A stretch of DNA of 64,000 nt from Mytilinidion resinicola (lineage: Eukaryota > Ascomycota > Dothideomycetes > Mytilinidiales > Mytilinidiaceae). Below, one piece after another: positions 52,746-62,935 of this stretch; the stretch's first letter is position 1; every line of letters begins with the position of its first letter. Location: assembly GCF_010093595.1 (NCBI RefSeq), contig NW_022985459.1, positions 372,001-436,000 on the forward strand, read 5' to 3'. Under the pieces are notes generated by a model. It saw only the letters and a program-made list of their open reading frames with translations, was not told where the DNA came from and did not search any database. The translations under genes and the position numbers were made by a program.

Positions 52746-53289
52746 GATGTGAGAGGTGATGTGGGCTGTGTCTTGTTTGGCTGTGTGAATCGGACGTAGA
52801 GTTCGTCGGGTCGGGTCTTGCGCGAGGTTCGGTTGTGACGCGGATGGTGAAGATAAATAACATCAGAATCAGCACAGACCATCATAACCCACTGCATGAT
52901 TGGCCACTTACCGAGGGCACCCCAGGAAGTGGTACAAAACGTGCCGTATAGGGGAAGCATAATGTCAAGCTTCAAGTAGTTCAAATTAGACTACCGTTTG
53001 ACTAAGTGGCTGCTTACTAGCTAGGCTACTCCCCACAGTGGTGTCGAAGGAGCAATATTGGAGCTAAACAGTGATGAATCTGTGTGCCCAAATTTATGAT
53101 CTAGCAATGTACCTACCTAGAGCACCCCAGCGTCTCCCCGAGTAGATGGGCGTCGGCCAAAGCTAAAAGAGCAAGCAATTCTGAAGGCCAAGGCAATAGC
53201 TGTGATTCTTATCTCGGTATAGCACGCAGCGAAGCCGTCACGCGACGACATATCTCCTAGGCAACAGACAAGCAACCCGCTCCTCACCT

Positions 53290-53450
53290 ACCTATATATT
53301 ACAAATAATTTCGCCGTATCTCTCAGGAAAGTTGGCTTAATGGATTTAATCTTATCCTATTATTCTTCCGTCATGTTCGCGCATGACCCTTTCCTTTTGC
53401 ATTTTTTTTGCATGTGCTAAATATGATAGGAGAGGGGCGGGTTCGAGTCC
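53290..53450 (+). ncRNA. Candidate Pol III transcription unit with downstream B box
   Basis: A TATA box (CTATATATTA, about 53291-53300) lies about 100 bp before a perfect 6-bp hairpin (GTCATGTTCGCGCATGAC), a pyrimidine tract and a run of eight T (53402-53409). Thirty-one nt further is GGTTCGAGTCC (53440-53450), an exact B-box match. This is the layout of the two U6 genes here (TATA, about 100 nt, T-run, B box). The RNA would not be U6, and flanking bases do not form a tRNA T-arm. It may be a novel Pol III RNA or chance. Confidence 0.3.
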
Positions 53451-54640
53451 GGGTGCGGGCCCGCCTGTTACTTTACTTTCCTTTACTTTACTTTTGGATC
53501 CGTAGGGCATAGTGAGGGGGTTCCTGTGAGGATTGAAAGGATCTGGGAAAGGTAGGATCCAATTGACAAGCTTAGAGACATGAATAGCTGCTTCACTTTC
53601 TATTCTGAAGTTAATTGATGAGTGCGAGGACTACTAGACCTTTGCACCCATCACCTTAAATTGAATTGTATCTCTTGTTAGCCTACCAAGGCGATATATA
53701 GGTTGTAAAATCTCGTCCGCCCAAAGGCGGTATATCTAGCTATCTGATCTTCCTGTCTAATAAACAGCAGCCCAGAGCCCGGAGAGTCGTGGCGAGGACG
53801 CGAATGTCTCAATATGGAGAGGCAGGGTCCTGACAACAACATATCAGCCTTCAATGCCGCAAGCTAGCCTACGGCCATCATCGACAGGCTTAGACACTGC
53901 TACCCAGGTATTCGTTGTTCTGCTTGATATCTCATGCTCATTAAAAGCTCCTTGTCCACCCCGACTGCCGCTGCCGCCGCCGCTGTTGTTCGCGAAACCA
54001 AGGTTCGGAATGGGAAAGGAGTAGGAATCGTCAATGGCTGGCGATTGGCCTTTTCCTCCCTAGAAGTTGTCTTGATCCGAGGGGTTGAGGGTTGATATGA
54101 AGTCGACGAGAGCGTTTTGATGGGCACGGATAGTAGACTGAGTTGGGAGAGGCGGTGGAAAATCAACCTGGTATATCAACGTTAGCTTTCGATGCAACGG
54201 GTTTCTTGGAGTCTTTTGGAAAACACTGGGATGATTTGCTACCCACACAGCTCGTGCTTACCACAAGCCTGAGTCTCAGTCCACGCTGATTCTGTTCTCT
54301 TATGCCGCTGCTGGCCAGCGCCTTCTCACGCGGGTCTGGCCATTGCAAGGGACCCTCAATCACTGCATATTGTGTTGTTGCCCGTGGGCTTTTATCTATA
54401 TGAGGCGTGGTGGAATGCTGATAGAAGATGCTTTCCAGTCGCCAGCTGGGCTTGTAGGATGAATGTGGGCAACTCGTCCTGCTGTTTGAGGGCTTCTGGT
54501 CGCTGGCTGCCGCGAGGGGTAGGACAGCTGGGACTGTATTCCTTCTTTTCTCGTGGAGTTGTAGAGCATCGACTCGGAGTTCGCTGTGGAAGCTCGCTCT
54601 GCTGTGTTGACCTCGTTTCTTTTCGCCTCTCCTGTCGTCC
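53451..54640. other. No convincing gene
   Basis: Overlapping minus frames rich in Arg/Ser/Pro continue from the coiled-coil relic to the right but show no motif. CTTTACTTTAC-type short repeats occur near 53480. Confidence 0.4.
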
Positions 54641-54644
54641 AACC

Positions 54645-55010
54645 TTAGTACAACCGCCGCAGAGCCCATCTAAGGGGCATCGCTTTGGGTTGGATCGTGT
54701 TATCTTCATTGCGGGGCCATGATTTGTCTTCCCCGAGTCGCCTGTTCTCTGCCTCCAAGTGCTCGTTATCCTCCGCCCCGGTCTTGACCTTCGCTTTGAG
54801 CTTGTGAATCTCCTCCCCGGTCTCATCCTGGGCATTCATCTAGTGCTCGCCGTACTCGTAGATGCCGTGCTTGCCGGCAGCGCGCGATATATCCTCCTCG
54901 CGCTCGGTAACGCGATCCCGCCGCCTCGGATGTGTGCCTCTAGCTCCTTGAACTGCCCAGACGGGACTCATTTAGGGTGTTCTCCTTGGAATTGCCGCTC
55001 GAGAAGGTTG
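54645..55010 (-). pseudogene. Decayed coiled-coil gene
   Basis: Pieces of one helical protein are read leftward with breaks: ERQFQGEHPK, stop, QFKELEAHIR, a frame change, DRVTEREEDISRAAGKHGIY, a TAG (54842-54840), MNAQDETGEEIHKLKAKVKT and EDNEHLEAENRRLGEDK. The heptad pattern continues across the breaks, which is why I read them as one decayed gene. The TAG could derive from CAG. Family unknown. Confidence 0.4.
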
Positions 55011-55836
55011 TAAGGTCATGGTAGAGATTTCGTCGTCCGACGCAGGACTCGTAGCAGGCAAGCTGCCTCGAAGGGCGGCAGTGGGAGGTTGGTCTTGTCG
55101 GTACAGGCGGTTTCCTGTCCACGTTGTTAGCTATGGATTCCTGAAAATGGGATGGAGAGATCTTTGATATGCTGTGATCATGCCACTCAAAGGATTGTCG
55201 ACGGAGCCGCCGAAGAGCGCGCTGAGCGACGAGGAAACGGAGAAAGAACCTGATCGGCAGTGTCCACCTGGCTCTCAACAGAGACCGAAGCTTTAGGTCG
55301 GAAGAGAATTTGCGACAACGCAGTTGTGGGTGGGGAATCTCTCGATGATATGGGCGTCTGAAGCTGGGTTGATCTCGCCGCGCGCTGTGGTATGTGTAGG
55401 CTTTGGCGGAGAGCGGCAACGAGGCGGAGACATCCTGTACTGCTCAAAGATCTTCCGGCCCTCTCAAGGATGAGAACATACTGTACGGGGTTATGATAGA
55501 GCAGGAGGCCATGGTGTTTGTGACAATCACCGCCGTCGCGTCTCGAAGCATTCTTGCCACGACGCGTCCCACCACCCCACGCCATCGCCGGAGCAAAGAG
55601 AGCATCATCTAGATACTTCTTAGATTAGCTCAATCGTTGTATCTACGTGCGTTTTGGCCCCACCGGGGTGGTATAGGGCCCGGGGCGTCGAGTATTCATA
55701 CAAAATTGGTCATTGTCCGCGCCGCCTCAACACCATCATGAAGGCAACTAACAAGGGAATTGGACAGACACATAGCAGCATAGATAGGGCATGGTAGCTT
55801 CTACAGACAGTCTCTTTGTGGAAGACATGCAGCGCG

Positions 55837-56302
55837 TCAAAGCATGTAGCGCGTGGTTGATCCCAAGCCGAGACTGACGCACACAACATCACAACATGGT
55901 GTCAAAATCATCACGATGTAAGGGCAGGACATCAAAGCATGAAGAGGAAGACGATTGAATGATTGAATGAATGATTTCTTCTTCGAAGACCCGCTCAAGG
56001 CGAGTGTATCAATGAAAAAAAGGGTGACTAGGTCACAGAAGAGTTCATTGGAAGTGATCTGCCCATCCGAAGACAAGCCATCGACCTCCGCTGAAGCTGA
56101 AGACTCCGAAGAGACTTTGAAGATAGGCCGCCCCATGAGAAAGAGAACAAATCCGGAATGCAAAGAGTGAAGAAGGTCGCCAGTCGCCGTCGCCGTGCCG
56201 TGCCTCGCGCGAAAGAAAATACGTACCTGCGCTAAGGTTGTCGATGTCCAGAGGAAGTTGAGTGGATGGGCGGTCTGGCATGCCCTCCATACCCAGAGCC
56301 AC
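55837..56302 (-). CDS. Small two-exon gene, paralogue of 18653-19061
   Basis: Exon 1 56302-56227 (MALGMEGMPDRPSTQLPLDI to SA), intron 56226-56091 (136 nt, GTACGT donor, TTCAG acceptor), exon 2 56090-55837 (AEVDGLSSDGQITSNELFCD, LVTLFFIDTLALSGSSKKKS, then two hydrophobic stretches to MLTGA-stop region), 109 residues in all. FFIDTLALSGSSKKK matches FFIEHLSLSGSSKKK at 18.7 kb with a synonymous two-base Ser swap (AGC against TCT), supporting this strand. The last 40 residues (CPYIVMILTPCCDVVCVSLG) are hydrophobic. The opposite strand also has a 67-codon frame (MNDFFFEDPLKAS), which I consider the shadow. Confidence 0.45.
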
Positions 56303-56639
56303 GAGAGGAGAGAAGCTTCCATGAGGAAGAGAAGCGATGTTGTCGAGGAAGAGGGTTGTGAAGATGAAGAGTGGATGAAGGTTGGAAAGGTTGGTGGGGT
56401 GTCAGCTACTTATGCTCGAGCGAAATTCAATTTGGCGCTAGTGGACTAGCGCGGGCAGGTCCAGGCAACAGTAGCAGCTCCACTTCACTTGACTAGCGCA
56501 GGCCGGCATGGAAGCTTCTGGATCACAGCAGGGGTTGTGATCCGGCTGTACACGCGAGGGCCGGCGCCGCCAAGCCTCTGATCCCAATTGGGCACTCCTG
56601 ACAGACCTAACACCCGCCTCCTGTGTCACTGGGTGTATC

Positions 56640-56858
56640 TCATTGTAAGAGTCCCTTAGCGACAGGCTCTATAGCATGTGACTTCCGGCTGGCATCATCT
56701 CGCACCGTTCTAGGGGCATCTTCAGTTTTACCAGTACGCTGCGACTCCTTCAGCCAAATGTAAGTAGCTAGCAGAGTCCAAAGTATTGCTAGTGCGGCCA
56801 CAGCTTGTAGAAATCTCGGAGCGGAGAATATCTTAGGCATTTGTGAATGGCGCAACAT
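56640..56858 (-). CDS. Small single-pass membrane protein, 72 residues
   Basis: MLRHSQMPKIFSAPRFLQAV, then AALAILWTLLATYIWL (membrane helix, residues about 18-36), then a charged tail KESQRTGKTEDAPRTVRDDA and a TAA. A start at the second Met would also work. Short basic segment before and hydrophilic tail after the helix fit a type II/tail topology. No family recognised. Confidence 0.4.
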   Translation of the reverse strand: MLRHSQMPKIFSAPRFLQAVAALAILWTLLATYIWLKESQRTGKTEDAPRTVRDDASRKSHAIEPVAKGLLQ

Positions 56859-57354
56859 ACTTGAAGTTCACCATGTTTAGGCCGTCAGGTCAGAGCAAGC
56901 TGTTCAAACCTGGATTTGATAATATGCGTCTAGCTTGAGGGGCAAAACGTCCCGGCGGTGGGTCATCTAGTTGCAGAACGCTTCAATTTTGATTCTTGAG
57001 ACCTGGGGTAGAGGGGGACCATGATGCAGTTTAACGGGCACCAGGGCAAACTTTGACGGCCAAAAGGCAGGAAATAATCGAGGCGCACCTCTCATAAGGG
57101 ATCACTTGCAAATTGTGTAAGGCTATGAACCTTTGAAAAGTCTATGAAAGCTCTCTTTGGTTGTTCATGGATGGTATGCGGTCTTTGTTCTATTATCCGG
57201 TGATGTCGAAGCCAAAAATGGTAGGAAGGCCGAGGGCTCAGGGACGCGGTCATATCTCAACGTCAGAGTACCACAGCCAGATGCTGGAGATGCTTGGGGT
57301 GTGTAGAGTGACAAAATAACAGCCATCTTGCGAAAAGAATATAGGTGGGGCTGT

Positions 57355-58275
57355 CCCTGCTCAGTGACGGACGTTGCGGTCCATCACCGCTCAGCCATCG
57401 TCGGCAATGGTCGACCATGATTCTCAACACCTAACCCCATGGCTGCAACACTGAGGGTCTCATCAGCCCTGAGACTTCACTGGACACTCATGTCTTGCCC
57501 TAGAAAGATCCTTCAGGCTATGTCTGTCCAGTGACGGATGCCGCTGTTTCCGCCCCGCTGGTGTCCGCCGCTCAATGGAGTTGGCAAGATTCGCAACACC
57601 ATGCCCGAGCATCATAATGCCGGCTTCATAGACAATATAAAACCAGCTTTCCGCCTCATTTCGTATCTTTAGAAGCTCCTGGACTTCCCCCGTCCAGTGG
57701 CGGAGGACGTTGCCTGGCTAATCCGCCTCTACTATTCAAGGCTAATCGTGAGTCTCAACACCAAGTAGAAGCATCATGGTACAGAAGATACGAACTGTTG
57801 TAAAGCTATCCTACAGATATGTGTTCTACCGAGGCCAAATCCCCAAGCCTATGCCTCTCCAAAATTGCACGGCGCTGCTCATTCCCGACGCGTCTCCGGT
57901 ATCATGGCGGTGTATAATTCTCAACACAACAGCTACCGAGCAACACGCGGAGGATATCGAAGGCATGAGGAGCTTGATTCAGGCCCATTAATTGGAGGAA
58001 TGCGACAGACGAACTAACGTATGTTCAGTGGCGAACAGCATTTCGACACTACCGAGCCTCCGCCGCTCAGGGCCACTTGCGTCCTTCAACACCATGACAT
58101 CAGGTAAGTACGCTGAGGATGAAAATTGAATTTAAAGCCCCTTGACGCACTTCCATCTGCAAGAGTAATTGAGCTGACCGAGTACCTGATCAGTGAGGAC
58201 CCGCGCACCCTGTACCACCCAGCCTCCGTCCCTCAGGGCCAACCAGAATTCTCAACACCACGACCCTAACATACC
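57355..58275. repeat. Tandem array 3, period about 165 bp, about six units
   Basis: The anchor TTCTCAACACC (or CAACACC/CAACACA) occurs at 57425, 57594, 57756, 57922, 58087 and 58254: spacings 169, 162, 166, 165 and 167. Other shared blocks are CAGTG(A/G)CGGA and CCTCCGCCGCTCAGGGCCA-like sequence before the anchor. A 71-codon frame at 57776-57991 lies across units and is probably chance. The array is not visibly related to arrays 1 and 2. Confidence 0.8.
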
Positions 58276-58414
58276 GCGTTGAATATATCAAAGAACCGAG
58301 TCCACCTCTGGCATACCACACGCCCCGATGACACGCTTCTTATTGCGTTATTTGCTCACTGCTAGAACCGACTTTCCCCCCCCGATTCGCACGCGTTCCG
58401 CCAACCTCCTTCAT

Positions 58415-58699
58415 CTACACCTCCGAATCTCCTCCGCAAAACAAACCCCTCTCCTCTACCTCTCCGCCCAGACGCTCTCTCTCGGCAGGCGTACGCTCTG
58501 TATGATACCACAGCGGCAGCCCCACCCGCTCATCCTCGTCTCCATCGAAGAGAAATGGCCACGCCAAAATCGAGATGAGCCCCACAAACGCCGTGATCAC
58601 GCCATATTCTCCACCCGCCTGGCACGCTAGGATGAGAACGAGGCTGGCTGCGCCGATGCCGGCGACTGCGGCGAGAAGGGTGGGGAGGAAGGCGCGCAT
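58415..58699 (-). CDS. Small two-helix membrane protein, 94 residues
   Basis: Start chosen at 58699 (MRAFLPTLLAAVAGIGAASL) because the upstream extension of the frame is Pro/Ser-rich and follows an intergenic composition. Helix 1 covers about residues 5-28, a short GGEYG link, helix 2 about 33-50 (VITAFVGLISILAWPFLF), then an acidic/Arg tail (ERTPAERERLGGEVEERGLF). The first helix could also serve as a signal peptide. No family recognised. Confidence 0.45.
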   Translation of the reverse strand: MRAFLPTLLAAVAGIGAASLVLILACQAGGEYGVITAFVGLISILAWPFLFDGDEDERVGLPLWYHTERTPAERERLGGEVEERGLFCGGDSEV

Positions 58700-59407
58700 G
58701 GTTGTGTTGATGGTTTTTTGGGTGGGAGATTTGCGCTGCTCGGGATTGGGCGTTAGTTGCTTGGGTTTTCGGATGGGAGAGGGGTGGATCGGGATGCTTA
58801 CGCCGTTTGCAGGTTGTTGTGGTGTCGGGGGAGATGCGGGTTGTTTGGCTGTGGGAGAGTGGAAGTGATGGCGGTTTGGGGGATAAGGAAAGGTAGAGCG
58901 GAGGAGTTGGAGAAATGGGCGAAGATTCACCTTTATCCTCAATCACATTCTCCCCAACAAGACTGGTTTTCACATTTACTATTTGGATTCACATCACCGG
59001 GAGAAAATTAAGGGAACCAGAAGACAATGGACGGATAGGACCAGAGCGACTAGTAGTAGACTTTCCTTGTCGTCAAATTTGCACATTTCTCGGACCATTT
59101 GTGCAATCTTATCCAGAACCCACTCGCCGTCGGAGCTGGCTGTAGTAGATGATTCTTGTCCTCGAGCTTGCGCAGCTCCCAGGCCTTTTGGAGTGGTTTG
59201 GTATGTCTACGTCGCTATCTGAGGTCGTTTGGCGAGGCTCCAAGACAATTCAAACATATTATCCCCAAGCTTGTGAGCACGCATTGAAGAAGCTCAGGTA
59301 GCCACACAGCGATGTACACGGTCATGGCCCACCGGTGAAAATGTACAGAACAGATACTGATGAAGCTTCGGCATACATATGAGCGTTGAAGACGCCTTGC
59401 CTACATA

Positions 59408-59654
59408 CTCAGGTTGAAATTGATGTGAACTCTGATTTCTATAGACGTCTAGCTAGTTGTATATATACTAGGGGAAGGAAGGGGGCCACCCCCAGGGTGG
59501 CGCGCTAGTAAGTTCAGATGAGCCCTGCACAGCTGAGGCTTCAGCTCGGTTCTCTACAGCTGAGATTTCAGCTGGGTTCTCTACAGCTGATGTTCGGAGA
59601 GTAGCTTTCTGGCATATGAGTTGTTGATCCTAGGTTGTAGTGCTGCAACCTGAG
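59408..59654 (+). mobile_element. MITE copy D, 247 bp
   Basis: CTCAGGTTG and CAACCTGAG terminal repeats; flanks CTACATA (59401-59407) and TTACATA (59655-59661), a 7-bp duplication with one mismatch. Same orientation and nearly the same sequence as copy C at 36091-36334, including the CAGCTGAG sub-repeats, so the two are recent relatives. Confidence 0.9.
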
Positions 59655-59689
59655 TTACATACAATTAATCGTCCTCAGAGCCCCGTTTG

Positions 59690-60750
59690 ATGTCAAGCTC
59701 CGAGCGCGCCATTTGTGTTCCAGTGCTCATTCCCGTTTTTGACTTCGGTAAAGAACTGTTGTCCTCAGAAGTACAGGATGAGGCCCCTCTCTTCTCCAAG
59801 GCCCGAATGAGATGTCGTTCGCCGACCTTGAAAGTCTCAGTAAGACTGACACGTAGGGCAAAGAGGTAGGAACCGAAACTGATCTTGTTGGTATTTCACG
59901 ATGTGTTTAATTGGATCATGGGGATGAGTTCGATGTCTACAAAGCTGCAGCATCTTCTGCGTTGAAGACTGGCGTGGGTAGGGTTCGAGAATGAAAGATG
60001 CTTTGGCGAAGACTTGGTTGAGCCTGTTCTTATTGTCCGGATACGATTGCTTGAAGTTGTTCGGGTGGACTCTTGATAGAAAAATTCATTGGTATGAATT
60101 GACTTCATTCAAGGTATCAAAGGGCTTATATAGTTGAAAGAAAGAAACACAAAGCCAAACGAACACAGCCAGTCAACGCCAACTACGGTTCTACCGCTCA
60201 GAATTCTGATATTTTGTCCCAGGTGAGGGAACCATGCTGAGCCTCCTCAAGTGGTAACGAAAAGACTATGGCAACTACTCGTGACAAGCCTCCGAAGTTT
60301 CAACATCCAGGTAACCAGCATAAGGCTTTGTGCTATATGGTCACCCACTTGGACCTTGTGGTTGGCGCCGCTGCTGCTGTTGAGGGCGTTGGGCTATCGG
60401 TCCGCTTCTGACCTCCCTGAGTGGTTGAGGTTGGTTTGGCTATCAGGATCGAAATGACTCTTCCTTAAGTCGTCTACACTGGAGAGATTGCTAGGCGGCC
60501 CTTCCTGTGCTCCGTCCTACTTAACGTGTCTCCTTTATTTGATGGTTCGGCCTGTTGCGGGTTGAAAGCTTTCCGTAGTAGCAGAACTTCGGCCGCGGTG
60601 TGAATTTTGCTCGTAGCACGCCTTGGACGGCTGAATATCCTTGCGCCGGCATGGTCGCTACTGCAAGTGGTTCTGTATCTGCCTGCATGTTGTACGTCTT
60701 TGACTGGTGATAGGTTGGTCCAGCGGATATGTGGCTGTGCTGGTGAACAC
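59690..60750. other. No supported gene
   Basis: Short frames on both strands; none has a recognised motif or splice pair. Confidence 0.4.
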
Positions 60751-60754
60751 CTGG

Positions 60755-61246
60755 TTACGCTGGTGAAAAATCACGTCGTCGTATGTTGACCCTATAGGCT
60801 TGCCCCAAATTGTAATGCATGTAGTGAACCTGCTCAACGGGCTCGAAGGAAACCTGCAGCGCCAGCAGTTTGACGTAGTGCAAAGCCGTGCTGGAGTTTT
60901 GCAGCGACATTACGAGGGATTGGGTTTTTTGGTTGAGAGGGTCGGCCACGAAAATTTATTGCTGTGTGACCTGGCTATGATCTGTGAGGACAGTACGAAT
61001 CATACCGGCTGTGGCACTGACGACGGCACTATTCGTGAGTTGCTGGCGTCTAACGTCTTTACAGAATGATGGAAGCGGGATGAGGTCTCTATAAGCAGCA
61101 GCAAAGACATACGCAGAGACCTTCGAAGAATGTTTATACCCATCACTCAAGTCGTGTTGCCTATTATTTCTGGTAACCGTGCATCGCGTAGATGTGTATG
61201 ACAACATAGAGAACCACCTCGAGCAGTGACAAGAAAGACTCAGCAT
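60755..61246 (-). pseudogene. Helical protein with an in-frame TAA
   Basis: Two frames in the same register are separated only by TAA at 60958-60956. Before it: FAAAYRDLIPLPSFCKDVRR, QQLTNSAVVSATAGMIRTVL, TDHSQVTQQ; after it: IFVADPLNQKTQSLVMSLQN, SSTALHYVKLLALQVSFEPV, EQVHYMHYNLGQAYR. Composition and helical pattern run smoothly across the stop, and TAA is one C-to-T step from CAA (Gln). I read it as a recently stopped gene or exon; the first 40 codons are doubtful. The family is not recognised. Confidence 0.45.
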
Positions 61247-61411
61247 GGACTTATGAAAAAGAATATATTCTAAAGCGTGAAGTATTCAATCTCATAAAGA
61301 AGACGTTCTCTTCATAGGCCTCGATCCACTAAGCTCCTATTCTTACATTTCCTTGAGAATCCCGGTATGAAACTGCCACATCGCTGTTCCCATCCAACGA
61401 CCTTTTGCTTC

Positions 61412-61621
61412 CTAGTGCACCGGAAATGCTGCCATTCTTGTCAAGCTGGCAGCAACCGACTGGGAAGACACCGAAGGGATGACTGGGTCATCGTCCCGGA
61501 CAGGCTGCTTGCCTCGGGCACGCTCAGTGAGAGGGGAGTACTCGGTGGGGCCAGTGCCGGATGAGCCTTGTGGAGAGCTCTCAATTCGGGGGGATGATTG
61601 AGGCGGGGTGACGTGATCCAT
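61412..61621 (-). CDS. Possible small hydrophilic protein, 69 residues
   Basis: MDHVTPPQSSPRIESSPQGS, then GPTEYSPLTERARGKQPVRD and VIPSVSSQSVAASLTRMAAF. It is Ser/Pro-rich and disordered. A related motif (LPQLSPRVETP) is read about 200 bp upstream at 61770-61810, from a short direct repeat (TCAACTCGGGGGGAT and TCAATTCGGGGGGAT). Function unknown. Confidence 0.3.
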   Translation of the reverse strand: MDHVTPPQSSPRIESSPQGSSGTGPTEYSPLTERARGKQPVRDDDPVIPSVSSQSVAASLTRMAAFPVH

Positions 61622-61843
61622 TGTGATGAAGTACAAGCCGATGATGTACAGTGACGATGAAGGAGCGTAGGATGTGAGGGAAAATGACGAAAGTCCAAGG
61701 TCCAAAGGTCAAAGAGTGTCTGGTACAAGACCAAGTAAAACGATCGTGAGGTGGAGGAAGGATGGAGGAAGGAGCGAGGGGTCTCAACTCGGGGGGATAA
61801 CTGAGGCAGACAATGGCTTGACGATTTCGTCCCCATTCAGATG

Positions 61844-62506
61844 TTACGGATGACCAAATTCCACCAAGTCGTCTTCTGAGCTCGCCACAGCCAACTGAGA
61901 GCCATCGCCATCGGAGCAGGGAGTGTCAGGTTGTACCTCAAGACTTGGGTGATCTTGGGGTCGAGACATTTCCAGGCCATCATAGGGGTCGTACAAGGGT
62001 GACCAGGCCAGTCCAACATTGACGGCTTCCATGAAGATCTGCCGATTGCGATGATTAACACCCGGTGCGCCGATTGTGCGAGCAAGGTGATTGCCCAAGT
62101 CTCTGTCGTTGTTGGCTTCCTCAAGTGCGTTCTTGTGGAACCACACCACCTCTACCTCTTGGAAGCCTGCCCACGGCTGTTTGGCCGCAGCAGCCTTATC
62201 GTTGACTTTCTGTGTGACGGTCGGGAGCTGACGAAGTTGGCTAGGAGAGGTAATCCGTACAGTCGTGTCGGTATGCGGGGTCCACAGCCGCTCTATGGCT
62301 TCGATGTCTTTTTTGAAGACCTTGCACACAGTCTTGAGGTCGGAATGCATGCTGTAGACGCCGCCGTTTGGGCGGATATAAACCTCTGTGTTTAATGCAT
62401 TTAGCAATATCTCCTGGCGAACCCTAGCTGGCGTAGCGTAACTACCACCGAAGAGAGAGGAGAAGCCGCAGAAATAGCCTTTTCGTGGACATCTTGCCCG
62501 AAGCAA
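61844..62506 (-). pseudogene. F-box-like protein, paralogue D (decayed)
   Basis: The family core is recognisable: ARVRQEILLNALNTEVYIRP, VCKVFKKDIEAIERLWTPHT, DTTVRITSPSQL, then VWFHKN. The F-box-like start is damaged (no LPxE before the RQEIL helix) and no start codon fits well. After about residue 150 the frame loses family similarity, while a neighbouring frame reads VLRYNLTLPAPMAMALSW, which fits the VKLDLTIPP block of paralogues A-C, so a frameshift is likely. The C-terminal VEIVGxLP block was not found. It lies 35 kb from the other three. Confidence 0.55.
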
Positions 62507-62935
62507 CGTCTGGAAGCATGAGCGGGTTTGACGACGAGGTGGGGGTTCTTGGGCGCCGACGCACGCACGAGTATCAGCGCTTCAAGTTGCGGGAGGGTGA
62601 CGGTAGCGCAGGCGGCGTGGGCGTTCCAGGGTCAGCACTCCGGTGAAGGGCACGGCTTTTCGGAAGCTAGACGCAAGGTGACTGGAGGCGCCTGAGTCGG
62701 TAACTTGACCTCCGCAACGCCATGCGTTGCTCCATTCTGTTGGTTTTTGATTGAATGAGATTTGGGTATGAAAGGCCTAGGGCGGACGGCTCTCGGAGGT
62801 GGTGTAAAGAGGATGACGGCGGCGCTATAGTGGTGGAGAGATCCTTTTCGAGTAATTTAAGCTTCCAACACACCGGTGGACTCGCATATTGTTCCTTCAA
62901 GTTGAACATCATTCCTCCCTTGTCCCCGTATCTGC

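Noticed and set aside
52054..52752. 232-codon Leu/Phe-rich plus-strand frame that looks like a membrane protein
   Set aside because: It is the exact opposite strand of the three-exon gene at 52105-52745; the hydrophobic run is the complement of GAA/GAG codons of the acidic region.
53430..53465. tRNA gene around the GGTTCGAGTCC motif
   Set aside because: The bases flanking the T-loop-like sequence do not pair as a T stem, and no anticodon or D arm lies upstream. Only the B-box match stands.
55967..56170. Plus-strand 67-codon frame with FFFEDPLKASVSMKKR
   Set aside because: The paralogue at 18.7 kb keeps the minus-strand frame with synonymous and conservative changes, while the plus-strand residues change more, so the plus frame is likely a shadow.
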